Positions 16,597 to 23,954 of a stretch of DNA of 44,615 nt are shown here, piece by piece; position 1 is the first letter of the stretch, and each line of letters starts with the position of its first letter. A program made the translations under genes and the position numbers. The notes beneath the pieces were generated by a model that saw only the letters and a list, made by a program, of their open reading frames with translations, was not told the DNA's origin and ran no database searches. The stretch covers positions 1-44,615 of the forward strand of contig CABVCF010000005.1 of NCBI GenBank assembly GCA_902496775.1, given 5' to 3'. Source of the stretch: an uncultured Collinsella sp. GTDB lineage: Bacteria; Actinomycetota; Coriobacteriia; Coriobacteriales; Coriobacteriaceae.

Positions 16597-17505
16597 ATGA
16601 TCAAACTTGTGCTGACCGATATGGACGATACGCTGATTCCAGCCGGGCATGACGGCGCCAGCGACTACGCCATTGAGGGTATTCATGCCATGCAGGCGGC
16701 GGGTCTGCACTTTGGGCCGGTTTCGGGTCGTCAGCCGTCCGCGATGGGCTGGATGTTCAAAAACCGTTCCGAGTGTTTTTCGACCGGTGCGTTCTGTAAC
16801 GGCCAGGTGATGTTTGTCGACGGCGAAGTAGTCGCTTCGCGCGCAATCGACAACGATGCTCTGATACATTTGGCTGACTATCTGGAGCAAGAAACCGACG
16901 ATACATTTCTAAAAGTCTACAGCCTGGGTGACGACTTTTGGGATAACGATGCCTACTGCGTGACGAGCGATCCCGAGCGCGTTCGTCGCGCCATGGAGTC
17001 GGGCGGCAATGCGTGGCTCAAAGGCGAAGAGGCCCCGTGCCGTCCTGTTGTCGATGGCGCGCCGGTGTTTAAGGCGAATATCTGGAGTGCCCGTTCGCGT
17101 GAGGAGCTCGTGGAGCTACGCGAGCGCGTTGCCGTTGAGGTACCGGAACTTTCGCTTGTGTTTCCCAACAACCGAGTGCGCCTGTTCGACATCCTTCCGG
17201 ATGGTTGGGACAAGGGCTGCGCTGCGCTGGAGCTGGCGCGCGCCTTGGGCCTGACGCCCGACGAGGTGGCTGTATTTGGCGATTCCGATAACGATCTGCC
17301 CATGATCGATGCCGTTCCCAACTCCGTTGCAGTCGCCAATGCCAACGAGGCCGTCACGGCTGCCGCGCGCTGGCATATCGGCGCCGCGGCAGATGATGCG
17401 GTCGCCGGGGCTTTGCATCAGATTGCCGCCTGCGCCGCGACGGGGGAGATGCCGCCGTTTATGCGCCTGCCGGGTACTGCCGACGCGAATCTCACGAACA
17501 GCTAA
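16597..17505 (+). CDS. HAD-superfamily phosphatase (Cof type)
   Basis: A 302-residue Cof-type haloacid dehalogenase hydrolase, a family that dephosphorylates sugar phosphates or cofactors such as PLP and HMP-PP. Seen: motif I DMDDT (Asp 8, Asp 10), motif II in PVSGRQPS, a C2-type cap in the middle, the Lys of motif III in DKGCAAL, and motif IV FGDSDNDLPMI. ATG 16597 is preceded by GGGGGA. It is divergent from the thiamine operon and followed 10 bases later by a LysR gene; because Cof phosphatases can act on thiamine pyrimidine intermediates, a link to thiamine is possible but unproven. Confidence 0.85.
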   Translation: MIKLVLTDMDDTLIPAGHDGASDYAIEGIHAMQAAGLHFGPVSGRQPSAMGWMFKNRSECFSTGAFCNGQVMFVDGEVVASRAIDNDALIHLADYLEQETDDTFLKVYSLGDDFWDNDAYCVTSDPERVRRAMESGGNAWLKGEEAPCRPVVDGAPVFKANIWSARSREELVELRERVAVEVPELSLVFPNNRVRLFDILPDGWDKGCAALELARALGLTPDEVAVFGDSDNDLPMIDAVPNSVAVANANEAVTAAARWHIGAAADDAVAGALHQIAACAATGEMPPFMRLPGTADANLTNS

Positions 17506-17515
17506 GGAGACAGTC

Positions 17516-18412
17516 ATGAAGCTCCAGCAGCTCAGATATGTCGTCAAAGTTGCCGAATGCGGCAGCATCACCGAGGCCTCGCGCCGGCTCTTTGTGTCGC
17601 AGCCTTCGATTACCGCATCGATTCGCGATCTCGAAAACGAGATGGGCGTGCGCATCTTTGAGCGCACTAACAAGGGCGTCGTTGTGTCCGAGGAAGGTGA
17701 GACCTTCTTGGGCTATGCGCGCCAGGTACTCGACCAGGCCGACCTGCTCGAGGGCAAGTACAAGGGCGCATCCGAGCAGGTGCCGCACTTTAGTGTGAGC
17801 TGCCAGCATTATTCCTTTGCCGTTAACGCGTTTGTTGACGTGATTCGCGAGTTCGATGCCGCGCGTTACGACTTTACCCTGCGCGAGGAGCAGACCCACG
17901 AGATTATCGAGGATGTCGCGCATATGAAAAGCGAACTGGGCATCCTGTACTTATCCGAGCATAACCGCGAGGTCATCGAGCGCATGCTGGTGGCCAACGA
18001 GCTCGTGTTCGAAGGACTCTTCTGCGCCACGCCGCATGTCTTCGTCTGCGCCGACCATCCGCTGGCGGACCGCTCCAGCGTGACGCTCGAGGATCTGGAA
18101 GACTACCCGTTCCTGTCCTACGAGCAGGGCAGCTACAACTCGTTTTACTATTCCGAGGAGCTGACCTCGACGTTCGAGCGTCGCAAGAATATTCGCGTGC
18201 GCGACCGTGCGACGTTGTTCAATTTGGCCATGGGCCTCAACGGCTACACGGTATGCTCGGGCGTGATCAGCCACGAGCTCAACGGCCCCGGCATTATCTC
18301 GATTCCGCTCGACGTGGACGAGTACATGGAGATTGGCATCATCACGCGCAAGAACACGACGCTCACGCGCTACGGTCGGGCCTATATCGACGCGATCCGT
18401 CAGCATATCTAG
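17516..18412 (+). CDS. LysR-family transcriptional regulator
   Basis: A 298-residue LysR-type regulator: N-terminal winged helix (LQQLRYVVKVAECGSITEASRRLFVSQPSI..., about 3-62) and a periplasmic-binding-like effector domain. ATG 17516 follows AAGGAG; the longer open frame back to 17309 overlaps the HAD gene and is not coding. It is read with the HAD gene and lies 155 bases upstream of the MetE-C-like methyltransferase in the same direction. The two palindromes between them (18459-18481 and 18514-18527) are candidate binding sites, so it probably controls that gene in response to a methionine-pathway metabolite such as homocysteine. The effector is inferred. Confidence 0.88.
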   Translation: MKLQQLRYVVKVAECGSITEASRRLFVSQPSITASIRDLENEMGVRIFERTNKGVVVSEEGETFLGYARQVLDQADLLEGKYKGASEQVPHFSVSCQHYSFAVNAFVDVIREFDAARYDFTLREEQTHEIIEDVAHMKSELGILYLSEHNREVIERMLVANELVFEGLFCATPHVFVCADHPLADRSSVTLEDLEDYPFLSYEQGSYNSFYYSEELTSTFERRKNIRVRDRATLFNLAMGLNGYTVCSGVISHELNGPGIISIPLDVDEYMEIGIITRKNTTLTRYGRAYIDAIRQHI

Positions 18413-18458
18413 ACTGCTGCGTCCTGTACAGGTCAAATCTCTTCATGGCAGTCCCAAC

Positions 18459-18481
18459 TGATATAGGAAGCATCTATATCA
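18459..18481. promoter_or_regulatory. Candidate LysR operator, TGATATAG palindrome
   Basis: TGATATAG (18459-18466) and CTATATCA (18474-18481), perfect 8-bp arms with a 7-base spacer, in the AT-rich gap before the methyltransferase gene. Size and symmetry fit a LysR recognition site. Confidence 0.55.
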
Positions 18482-18513
18482 AACTGTTATAAACGTATAT
18501 TTTACGATGGCTA

Positions 18514-18527
18514 TATGAGCGCTCATA
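18514..18527. promoter_or_regulatory. Second palindrome, TATGAGCGCTCATA
   Basis: A perfect 14-bp palindrome without spacer, 41 bases before the methyltransferase start and 33 bases downstream of the TGATATAG palindrome. It could be an operator for a second regulator or an activation site. Confidence 0.45.
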
Positions 18528-18567
18528 CTTTGTCCCAGTAAAGCAACCAATGCAAAGGGAGATATCT

Positions 18568-19701
18568 ATGAGCACTTCGATTCAACCGAACGCGCCGTTT
18601 CGCGCCGATATCGTCGGCAGCTTTCTTCGTCCGCAGGCTGTAAAGGACGCCCGTGCCGCCTATGTCGCGGGTAAACTCGACGCTTCCGGCCTTAAGGCCG
18701 TCGAGGACGATGCCATTCGCGATTTGGTGGCCAAGCAGAAGGCCGCCGGCCTGCAGGTGATCACCGATGGTGAGTTCCGCCGCAGCTACTGGCACCTTGA
18801 TTTTATGTGGGGCCTTAACGGCATTGAGCGCCGCACTTCACGCACGGGTTATATGTTCCATGACGAGGAGACGACGGCCGACACCGCCGTGGTTACTGGT
18901 CCCATTAGCGGCGAGAACCACCCGTTCGTCGAGCATTTTAAGTTCGTCAAGGCGCTTGAGGGGGAGGGCCAGGTCGCACGCCAGACCATTCCGGCGCCGA
19001 TCCAGACGTTCTCTGAGGTCACGCTCGATCGCTGCGACGGCCAGCAGGAGAGCCTGCGCGCTGTCTATAAGACCGATGAGGAACTTGCCGACGCCATTGC
19101 AGCCGCTTATCGCACGGTGATCGCCGACCTGTACGCAGCAGGCTGCCGCAACATCCAGTTTGATGACTGCACCTGGGGCATCTACTGCGATACCGACTTT
19201 GTGTCCAAGACCGGCATGAGCCCGGTTGACCTGCAAAAGGTGAGCGAGCTGGGCGTGGCGCTCAACAACGCCGCCATCGAGGGCAAGCCCGACGATCTGG
19301 TTATCAACACGCACGTGTGCCGCGGCAACTACCACTCCACCTATGCCTTTGAGGGCGGCTACGATCCCATCGCGCCGTACCTGTTCGCACATGAGAATGT
19401 CGATGCGTTCTATCTGGAGTTCGACACGCCGCGCGCCGGCGGCTTTGAGCCGCTCAAGTACGTCGCTCCCGGCAAGAAGGTCGTGCTGGGCTTGGTAACC
19501 ACCAAGGCGGCAGAGCTCGAGAACGAGGATGTTATCGTCGAGCGCATCCGCGAAGCCGCAAAGTACGTGCCGCTCGAGAACCTGTACCTGTCGCCCCAGT
19601 GCGGCTTTGCCAGCTGCGAGATTGGCAACAAGCTGACCGAGGACGAGCAGTGGGCGAAGATCGCGCTGGTCAAGCACATTGCCGAGCGCGTTTGGAAGTA
19701 A
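18568..19701 (+). CDS. MetE C-terminal-like cobalamin-independent methyltransferase (YxjG/YxjH type)
   Basis: A 377-residue single-barrel protein corresponding to the C-terminal catalytic half of cobalamin-independent methionine synthase. Seen: the N-terminal RADIVGSFLRP, VITDGEFRRSYWHLDFMWGL, IQFDDCTWG, and the zinc-ligand blocks NTHVCRGNY (His, Cys) and YLSPQCGFAS (Cys). Such proteins methylate homocysteine or another thiol, with a methyl donor that may differ from methyl-folate because the N-terminal domain is absent. ATG 18568 follows AAAGGGAG; the frame extends six codons upstream. It lies downstream of a LysR gene and candidate operators. Confidence 0.85.
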   Translation: MSTSIQPNAPFRADIVGSFLRPQAVKDARAAYVAGKLDASGLKAVEDDAIRDLVAKQKAAGLQVITDGEFRRSYWHLDFMWGLNGIERRTSRTGYMFHDEETTADTAVVTGPISGENHPFVEHFKFVKALEGEGQVARQTIPAPIQTFSEVTLDRCDGQQESLRAVYKTDEELADAIAAAYRTVIADLYAAGCRNIQFDDCTWGIYCDTDFVSKTGMSPVDLQKVSELGVALNNAAIEGKPDDLVINTHVCRGNYHSTYAFEGGYDPIAPYLFAHENVDAFYLEFDTPRAGGFEPLKYVAPGKKVVLGLVTTKAAELENEDVIVERIREAAKYVPLENLYLSPQCGFASCEIGNKLTEDEQWAKIALVKHIAERVWK

Positions 19702-19824
19702 CGCTACCGTTTGCAGGTGGCGGCGCGTGCGAGGCATTGCGTATCGCGTACAATGGTTCGGATCGTATCGTTCGGGCAGGTTATCCGATATGCCTGATCG
19801 CCCTTCCATCATGAAAGGACATCC

Positions 19825-19878
19825 ATGCCCCAGTTCTCGACGCCCACCGTATCTGAGCTTGAGGAGACTGCTGAATAG
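19825..19878 (+). CDS. Possible 17-residue peptide or 5' gene remnant
   Basis: ATG with GAAAGGAC before it opens a frame of only 17 codons (MPQFSTPTVSELEETAE), ending TAG 17 bases before a strong terminator. A TACAAT box lies at 19749-19754. It could be a small protein, the translated start of a small RNA, or the remnant of a deleted gene. No family is recognised. Confidence 0.3.
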   Translation: MPQFSTPTVSELEETAE

Positions 19879-19895
19879 TAGCTGCGTTCAGCCAA

Positions 19896-19943
19896 ATTAA
19901 AAATGGCGTCCATGCGTATGTACGCGTGGACGCCATTTTTAAT
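19896..19943. terminator. Strong bidirectional terminator
   Basis: A 17-bp perfect outer stem (19896-19912 with 19927-19943) continuing inward after one mismatch with GCGTA/TACGC and a two-base centre. A-rich on the left arm and T-rich on the right, it works on both strands. The esterase stop codon (complement of 19939-19941) lies in the right arm. Confidence 0.85.
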
Positions 19944-20604
19944 GCGTCAGTATCCAGTGGATGCCGCGCGCCATGCGCAGGTCAGTTTGGGCAAAATGAT
20001 TGCCGGGGTTGAGCTCCAGCGTTGTTGGGATGTCGCGCTCGATAAACAGCTCTTCCATCGCGCGCGTATCGTCGAGTACGTGCCGCATCATGCGGTTGGG
20101 CGTCTTGGTTTCCTTTTTACCGAGCGACAGATAGGCGGCGTCGGGCGTAGCTGTCATCGTGCGCTCGCGCGCGTAGTCGATAAAGCCGGGGAACCACAGC
20201 GACCCCGATGCACTCGCCGCGCGCTCAAAGACATCTGTTTGCCAAAGTGCCCACAGTGCAAAAAGACCCGCCAACGAGTAGCCGGCAACGCCGCGCCAGG
20301 CGGGCGGTTGCGGGAGCGATGATTCGGCCTGGGGGATTATCTGCTTCAACAACTCGTCAAGAAAACCAGCAGCCTGTCCGCCAAAGGGCTCGGCATCTCG
20401 TATAGTTCCGTCGCATTCCCAGGGGCTCAGCTCGCGATTCCAATCGAGCCCTCCAATGGCGACAAGGGTGAACGGCGGGCAGTCGAGCTCTCGGCAGCGC
20501 TCGTAGACTTCACTACCGTCGCCCATAACCACGGGGAGGTAGATGACGGGCGCGCCTTCCGCACACTCTGAATAAACGGTTATCTGCTTATGATGCGCTT
20601 CCAA
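19939..20604 (-). CDS. Alpha/beta-hydrolase esterase (Fes/IroE/YieL-like)
   Basis: A 221-residue serine hydrolase of the esterase D-like group. Seen: YLPVVMGDGSEVYERC, VAIGGLDWNRELSPWECDG (oxyanion region), the nucleophile elbow GYSLAG with SLAGLFALWALW, SGSLWFPGF, and a C-terminal NPGNHF that probably supplies the catalytic His. No signal peptide is evident. The start is uncertain: TTG 20604 has GAGAGAAG upstream and leaves room for a promoter after the preceding terminator, while the frame could begin at GTG 20652. Relatives cleave siderophore or acetyl esters; the substrate here is unknown. Confidence 0.75.
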   Translation of the reverse strand: MEAHHKQITVYSECAEGAPVIYLPVVMGDGSEVYERCRELDCPPFTLVAIGGLDWNRELSPWECDGTIRDAEPFGGQAAGFLDELLKQIIPQAESSLPQPPAWRGVAGYSLAGLFALWALWQTDVFERAASASGSLWFPGFIDYARERTMTATPDAAYLSLGKKETKTPNRMMRHVLDDTRAMEELFIERDIPTTLELNPGNHFAQTDLRMARGIHWILTH

Positions 20605-20679
20605 GGCAGGCTTCTCTCGGTGTTGTGATATTGACAGCCTCAATTGTCGCACGCTGGCACGGGGGCAGACGCTAAAAGA

Positions 20680-20714
20680 AAGGCGCGGAGCCGCTCGATG
20701 CGACTCCGCGCCTT
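20680..20714 (-). terminator. Terminator of the NCS2 permease gene
   Basis: AAGGCGCGGAG (20680-20690) and CTCCGCGCCTT (20704-20714) form an 11-bp stem; on the minus strand it is followed by TCTTTTAG. It lies 28 bases after the permease stop codon. Confidence 0.85.
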
Positions 20715-20741
20715 GTTGTTTTGCTTTAGCAGGCTATGCCG

Positions 20742-22052
20742 TTACGCCACGAAGAAGTAGACGAGGAAGGCAAGGGCTGCGATCCACATGAGCGGCTTGA
20801 TCTTGGAGGCCTCGCCCTTAAAGAGCGCGACGACCACGTAGGCGATAAAGCCCAGGCCAATGCCGGCAGAGATGGAGTAGGTGAAGGGCACGCCGGCGAC
20901 AATCATGAACGCCGGGAAACCCTGAGACACGTCGGACCAGTCGATCTCGGAGGCCTCGCTCATCATGAGGTAGCCGACGTAGACCAGAGCACCGCAGGTG
21001 GCGGCGCTGGAAACGATGGTGACGATGGGGGAGAAGAACGCGGCGAGAATGAACAGTACGCCGGTGGTGACGGGGGTGAGGCCCGTGCGGCCACCGTCGG
21101 CGGCGCCGGAAGTGGACTCGACGAAGGTGGTGATGGAGGAGACACCCATGAAACCGCCCACAGCAGCGGCGGCGGAGTCGACGATCAGGATCTCCTTGAT
21201 ATTCTCGACGTTGCCGTCGTCGGTGAGGAACTCGCCCTGCTTGGCCACGGCCATCGCGGTGCCCATGGTGTCGAAGAAGTCACTCATGAGCAGCGAGAAC
21301 GAGATGACGAGGAGCGCGGGGTCGGTAAGGACCTTGACGATGGCGGGCACGCCGCCGGCGTCGGCGATGGGGCCACCGATGCTCGAGAAGTCGAGCGGGG
21401 CGATGATACCGGTCGGAGCCTGGGTCACACCTAGGGGGATACCGGCGATGACGGCGACGACGATGCCGATGAGCAGCGAGCCGGGGACGTTGCGGCAGGC
21501 GAGGGCGACCGTCACCAGGATGGAGATGATGCCGACGATGAAGGTGGGGGAGGTGATGTCGCCCAGACCGACGAGTGTACCGGCGCCAGCGGTGATAATG
21601 CCGGCATCGCACAGGCCAATCATGGCGATGAACAGGCCCAGACCCACCGAGATGGCGTGACGCAGGACAACCGGGATGGCGTCCATGATGGCCTCACGCA
21701 GGCCACAAAGCACGAGCAGCAAGATGACGACGCCCTCAAGGAAGATGACGCTCATGGCCACATGCCAGTCACCGCCGCAGACGGTGGTGGTGATTCCGGC
21801 GATCATCGCGTTGACGCCTAAGCCCGACGCGCAGGCGAGCGGGCGGTTGGCGAAGATGCCCATGCAGATGGTCATGATGCCGGCGCCCAGGCAGGTGGCG
21901 CAGGCGAGCGCTCCCGCATCGATGCCGGCGCCCGAGAGCACCGCGGGGTTGACGGCGATGATGTAGGCCATCGCCAGGAATGTTGTCAGTCCAGCGCGGA
22001 GTTCGGTCCCGATTGTGGACTTGCGCTCGCTGACGTGAAATAGTTCGTCCAT
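20742..22052 (-). CDS. NCS2-family purine permease (AzgA/PbuG type)
   Basis: A 436-residue multi-pass membrane transporter of the hypoxanthine/guanine/adenine permease group. Seen: the N-terminal ERKSTIGTELRAGLTTFLAMAYIIAVNPAVL, typical of AzgA-like NCS2 proteins, about 12-14 hydrophobic segments, SDFFDTMGTAMAV and the VESTSGAADGGRTGLTPV motif. It imports purine bases by proton symport. ATG 22052 is preceded by AAGGAAAGGG; the frame extends to 22109 through a leader containing a CGGCC/GGCCG hairpin (22071-22089) beside the ribosome site. No purine riboswitch was recognised. Divergent from the deformylase-like gene. Confidence 0.92.
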   Translation of the reverse strand: MDELFHVSERKSTIGTELRAGLTTFLAMAYIIAVNPAVLSGAGIDAGALACATCLGAGIMTICMGIFANRPLACASGLGVNAMIAGITTTVCGGDWHVAMSVIFLEGVVILLLVLCGLREAIMDAIPVVLRHAISVGLGLFIAMIGLCDAGIITAGAGTLVGLGDITSPTFIVGIISILVTVALACRNVPGSLLIGIVVAVIAGIPLGVTQAPTGIIAPLDFSSIGGPIADAGGVPAIVKVLTDPALLVISFSLLMSDFFDTMGTAMAVAKQGEFLTDDGNVENIKEILIVDSAAAAVGGFMGVSSITTFVESTSGAADGGRTGLTPVTTGVLFILAAFFSPIVTIVSSAATCGALVYVGYLMMSEASEIDWSDVSQGFPAFMIVAGVPFTYSISAGIGLGFIAYVVVALFKGEASKIKPLMWIAALAFLVYFFVA

Positions 22053-22206
22053 GCATACCCTTTCCTTGTTCGGCCCCGAGTTTAGGCCGATTGACACGAA
22101 CTCACCCACTATAGCCCCTTTACGACGCTGTTGTTCCTCGCATGTTGATGTTCGGCGCTTTGTAGCAGACGGACGGTATTTTTCGCATGAAAATGTGTGG
22201 GTACCG

Positions 22207-22212
22207 TATACT
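22207..22212 (+). promoter_or_regulatory. Candidate -10 box of the deformylase-like gene
   Basis: TATACT in the context CGTATACTTAAG, 34 bases before the ATG; same context as the boxes at 13473 and 42543. Confidence 0.4.
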
Positions 22213-22245
22213 TAAGCAGTTACAACGACCCCTATGGAGGAACGT

Positions 22246-22665
22246 ATGATTAAAGAGCTCTGCCACGACGAGGCTATTCTGTCCCAGCGTTGCGAGGTCG
22301 CGACCGTCGAGGACGAGTCGGTGGCACAGGACCTGATCGATACCATCAAGTCGCTCGACGATGCCGGCTGCCTTGCCGCCAACCAGATCGGCGTCACCAA
22401 GAAGGTCTGCGTCTATCTGGACGACGCCGGCGAGCCCCATGTGCTCTACAACCCCCGTCTGGTGTTTGGCCTGGGTGCCAGCAAGATGGAGGAGAGCTGC
22501 CTGACGCACGAGGAGGTCACCAAGTCCACGCGCTACATCAAGTGCAAGGTTGCCTTTGACCGGATCGTCGACGGCAAGATGAAGGAGTGCCGCCGCGACT
22601 ACGCGGGCTTTGAGGCGCAGATGATCCAGCATATGATCGACCACTGTCTTGGAAAGTTGGTCTAA
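22246..22665 (+). CDS. Peptide deformylase-like protein with lost catalytic Glu
   Basis: A 139-residue member of the peptide deformylase family. The three motifs are all recognisable but altered: GCLAANQIG (41-49) fits motif 1, EESCLT (82-87) stands for EGCLS with the metal-ligand Cys 85 kept, and QHMIDH (128-133) stands for QHEIDH. Both metal-ligand His (129, 133) remain but the catalytic Glu is Met 130 (codon ATG). Deformylase activity is therefore unlikely; a binding or regulatory role is possible. The intact paralogue is at 29989-30399. ATG 22246 follows GGAGGAAC. The stop codon begins the long palindromic element at 22663. Confidence 0.85.
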   Translation: MIKELCHDEAILSQRCEVATVEDESVAQDLIDTIKSLDDAGCLAANQIGVTKKVCVYLDDAGEPHVLYNPRLVFGLGASKMEESCLTHEEVTKSTRYIKCKVAFDRIVDGKMKECRRDYAGFEAQMIQHMIDHCLGKLV

Positions 22666-22765
22666 GGGGACCAAAGCACCGCACCTTGCCGCTCAATCGT
22701 CGCTCGCGTACCTTAAGTACGCTTCGCTCCTCTTTCGTGGCAATCTGCGGCACTTTGACCCCTTA
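22663..22765. repeat. 103-bp imperfect palindromic element
   Basis: Outer arms TAAGGGGACCAAAGCACCGC and TGCGGCACTTTGACCCCTTA pair with few mismatches; the centre is GCGTA CCTTAAG TACGC (22706-22722), and the stretches between are partly complementary (CTTGCCGCTC... with ...CGTGGCAATC). The first three bases are the stop codon of the deformylase-like gene. The shape is that of a MITE or REP-like unit. There is no ORF within it. Confidence 0.7.
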
Positions 22766-22810
22766 GACGACCTGCGGGGTTAACTTGGTTGAGTTTATCC
22801 TGCTTGAATA

Positions 22811-22848
22811 GTCCGGGCGTGACATTGTTGTCATGTCCGGGCTTTTGT
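22811..22848 (+). terminator. Rho-independent terminator
   Basis: GTCCGGGCGTGACA and TGTCATGTCCGGGC form a 14-bp stem with three G-U pairs and the tetraloop TTGT, followed by TTTTGTG. It ends the transcript of the deformylase-like gene. Confidence 0.85.
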
Positions 22849-22909
22849 GTTTAGCGCCTTTTTGTTTGGAGACAATGAAATTAGCAAGAACGTAAAGCTA
22901 GGAGGCGCT

Positions 22910-23875
22910 ATGTGTACGAGTATTCGATTTACCGATAATTCTGGCCACATGTATCTGGGCCGCAATCTCGACTGGAGCTTTGACTACGGCCAACAGGTTC
23001 GCGTGATGCCGCGCGGGTTTCACATTCCGTATTCGTTTATCGACGACGCGACAGCGGCGCACGCGGTGATCGGTATGTGCATCGATTACAAGAACTACCC
23101 TATGTTCTTCGATTGCGGCAACGATGCGGGCCTCGCCGTGGCGGGTCTCAATTTCCCGGGTTATGCCGAGTATGCCGAGGACCCTGTCGACGGCAAGACC
23201 AATATCGCGGCCTATGAGTTCCCCCTGTGGGTGGCAGCGACGTTCTCGACGGTCGATGAGGTCGAGGCCGCGCTGCGCGACACGGTGATTGTCGCCAAAT
23301 CTGCCGGAGAGGGGCTGGGCGTGTCGCTGCTCCATTGGATTATCGGCGACAGCCAGCGCAGCATCGTGGTCGAGATGATGGCTGACGGTCTGCATGTATA
23401 CGACGATCCGGTCGACACCCTTGCCAACCAGCCGACCTTCCCGTGGCACATGGAAAACCTGCGCACCTATATCACCGCCACAAGCGATTTTCCGCAGACG
23501 GCGACATGGCGTGGCGCCGAGCTCAAGCCCTATGGAGCCGGTGCCGGCATGCGCGGCATTCCGGGCGATTGCTATTCGCCGAGCCGTTTTGTAAAGGCGG
23601 CGTACCTCAATGCCAATTACCCGCAAAAGGAGAGCGAGACCGAAAACGTCGTCCGCATGTTCCGCTCGCTCGAGGGCGTGGTGATGATTGAGGGGGCGTC
23701 CAGGATGGGCGATGGCAAGTTCGAGAAGACTATCTACACCGGATGCTTTAGCGCGCGCACGGGCAATTATTACTACGCGATGTATGGGGATCCGTCGATT
23801 CGCTACGTGAGCCTGATGGATGCCGAGGGCGCGAGCCCCGATAAGCTCGTGGTTCCCGAGCCGCGCCGTTCGTAG
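22910..23875 (+). CDS. bsh: Choloylglycine (bile salt) hydrolase
   Basis: A 321-residue Ntn hydrolase that deconjugates glycine- or taurine-linked bile salts in the gut. After removal of Met 1 the nucleophile is Cys 2 (MCTSIRF). Residues matching the known bile salt hydrolase active site are present: Arg 18 and Asp 21 in GRNLDW, Asn 81 in GLNFPGYA, Asn 173 in LANQPTF and Arg 226 in SPSRFVK. Length fits the family (about 315-330). No signal peptide, so cytoplasmic. ATG 22910 follows AGGAGG; the longer frame would block exposure of Cys 2. It is a single-gene unit with terminators on both sides. Penicillin V acylase is the alternative for the family, but the residue set favours bile salts. Confidence 0.93.
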   Translation: MCTSIRFTDNSGHMYLGRNLDWSFDYGQQVRVMPRGFHIPYSFIDDATAAHAVIGMCIDYKNYPMFFDCGNDAGLAVAGLNFPGYAEYAEDPVDGKTNIAAYEFPLWVAATFSTVDEVEAALRDTVIVAKSAGEGLGVSLLHWIIGDSQRSIVVEMMADGLHVYDDPVDTLANQPTFPWHMENLRTYITATSDFPQTATWRGAELKPYGAGAGMRGIPGDCYSPSRFVKAAYLNANYPQKESETENVVRMFRSLEGVVMIEGASRMGDGKFEKTIYTGCFSARTGNYYYAMYGDPSIRYVSLMDAEGASPDKLVVPEPRRS

Positions 23876-23898
23876 CTGATAGCTTTACTGCAATGCAA

Positions 23899-23934
23899 AG
23901 CGGCCCTGCATCTCTCGTGAGGTGCAGGGCCGCT
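23899..23934. terminator. Bidirectional terminator between bsh and kup
   Basis: AGCGGCCCTGCA (23899-23910) and TGCAGGGCCGCT (23923-23934) form a perfect 12-bp stem between two convergent genes, with a partly paired loop. Only weak T-richness on either side. Confidence 0.75.
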
Positions 23935-23954
23935 ATCGTCGATGGGTGACGTCG

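Noticed and set aside
22053..22245. Purine riboswitch before the NCS2 permease
   Set aside because: Only a CGGCC/GGCCG hairpin is visible; the conserved core bases of purine aptamers were not found.
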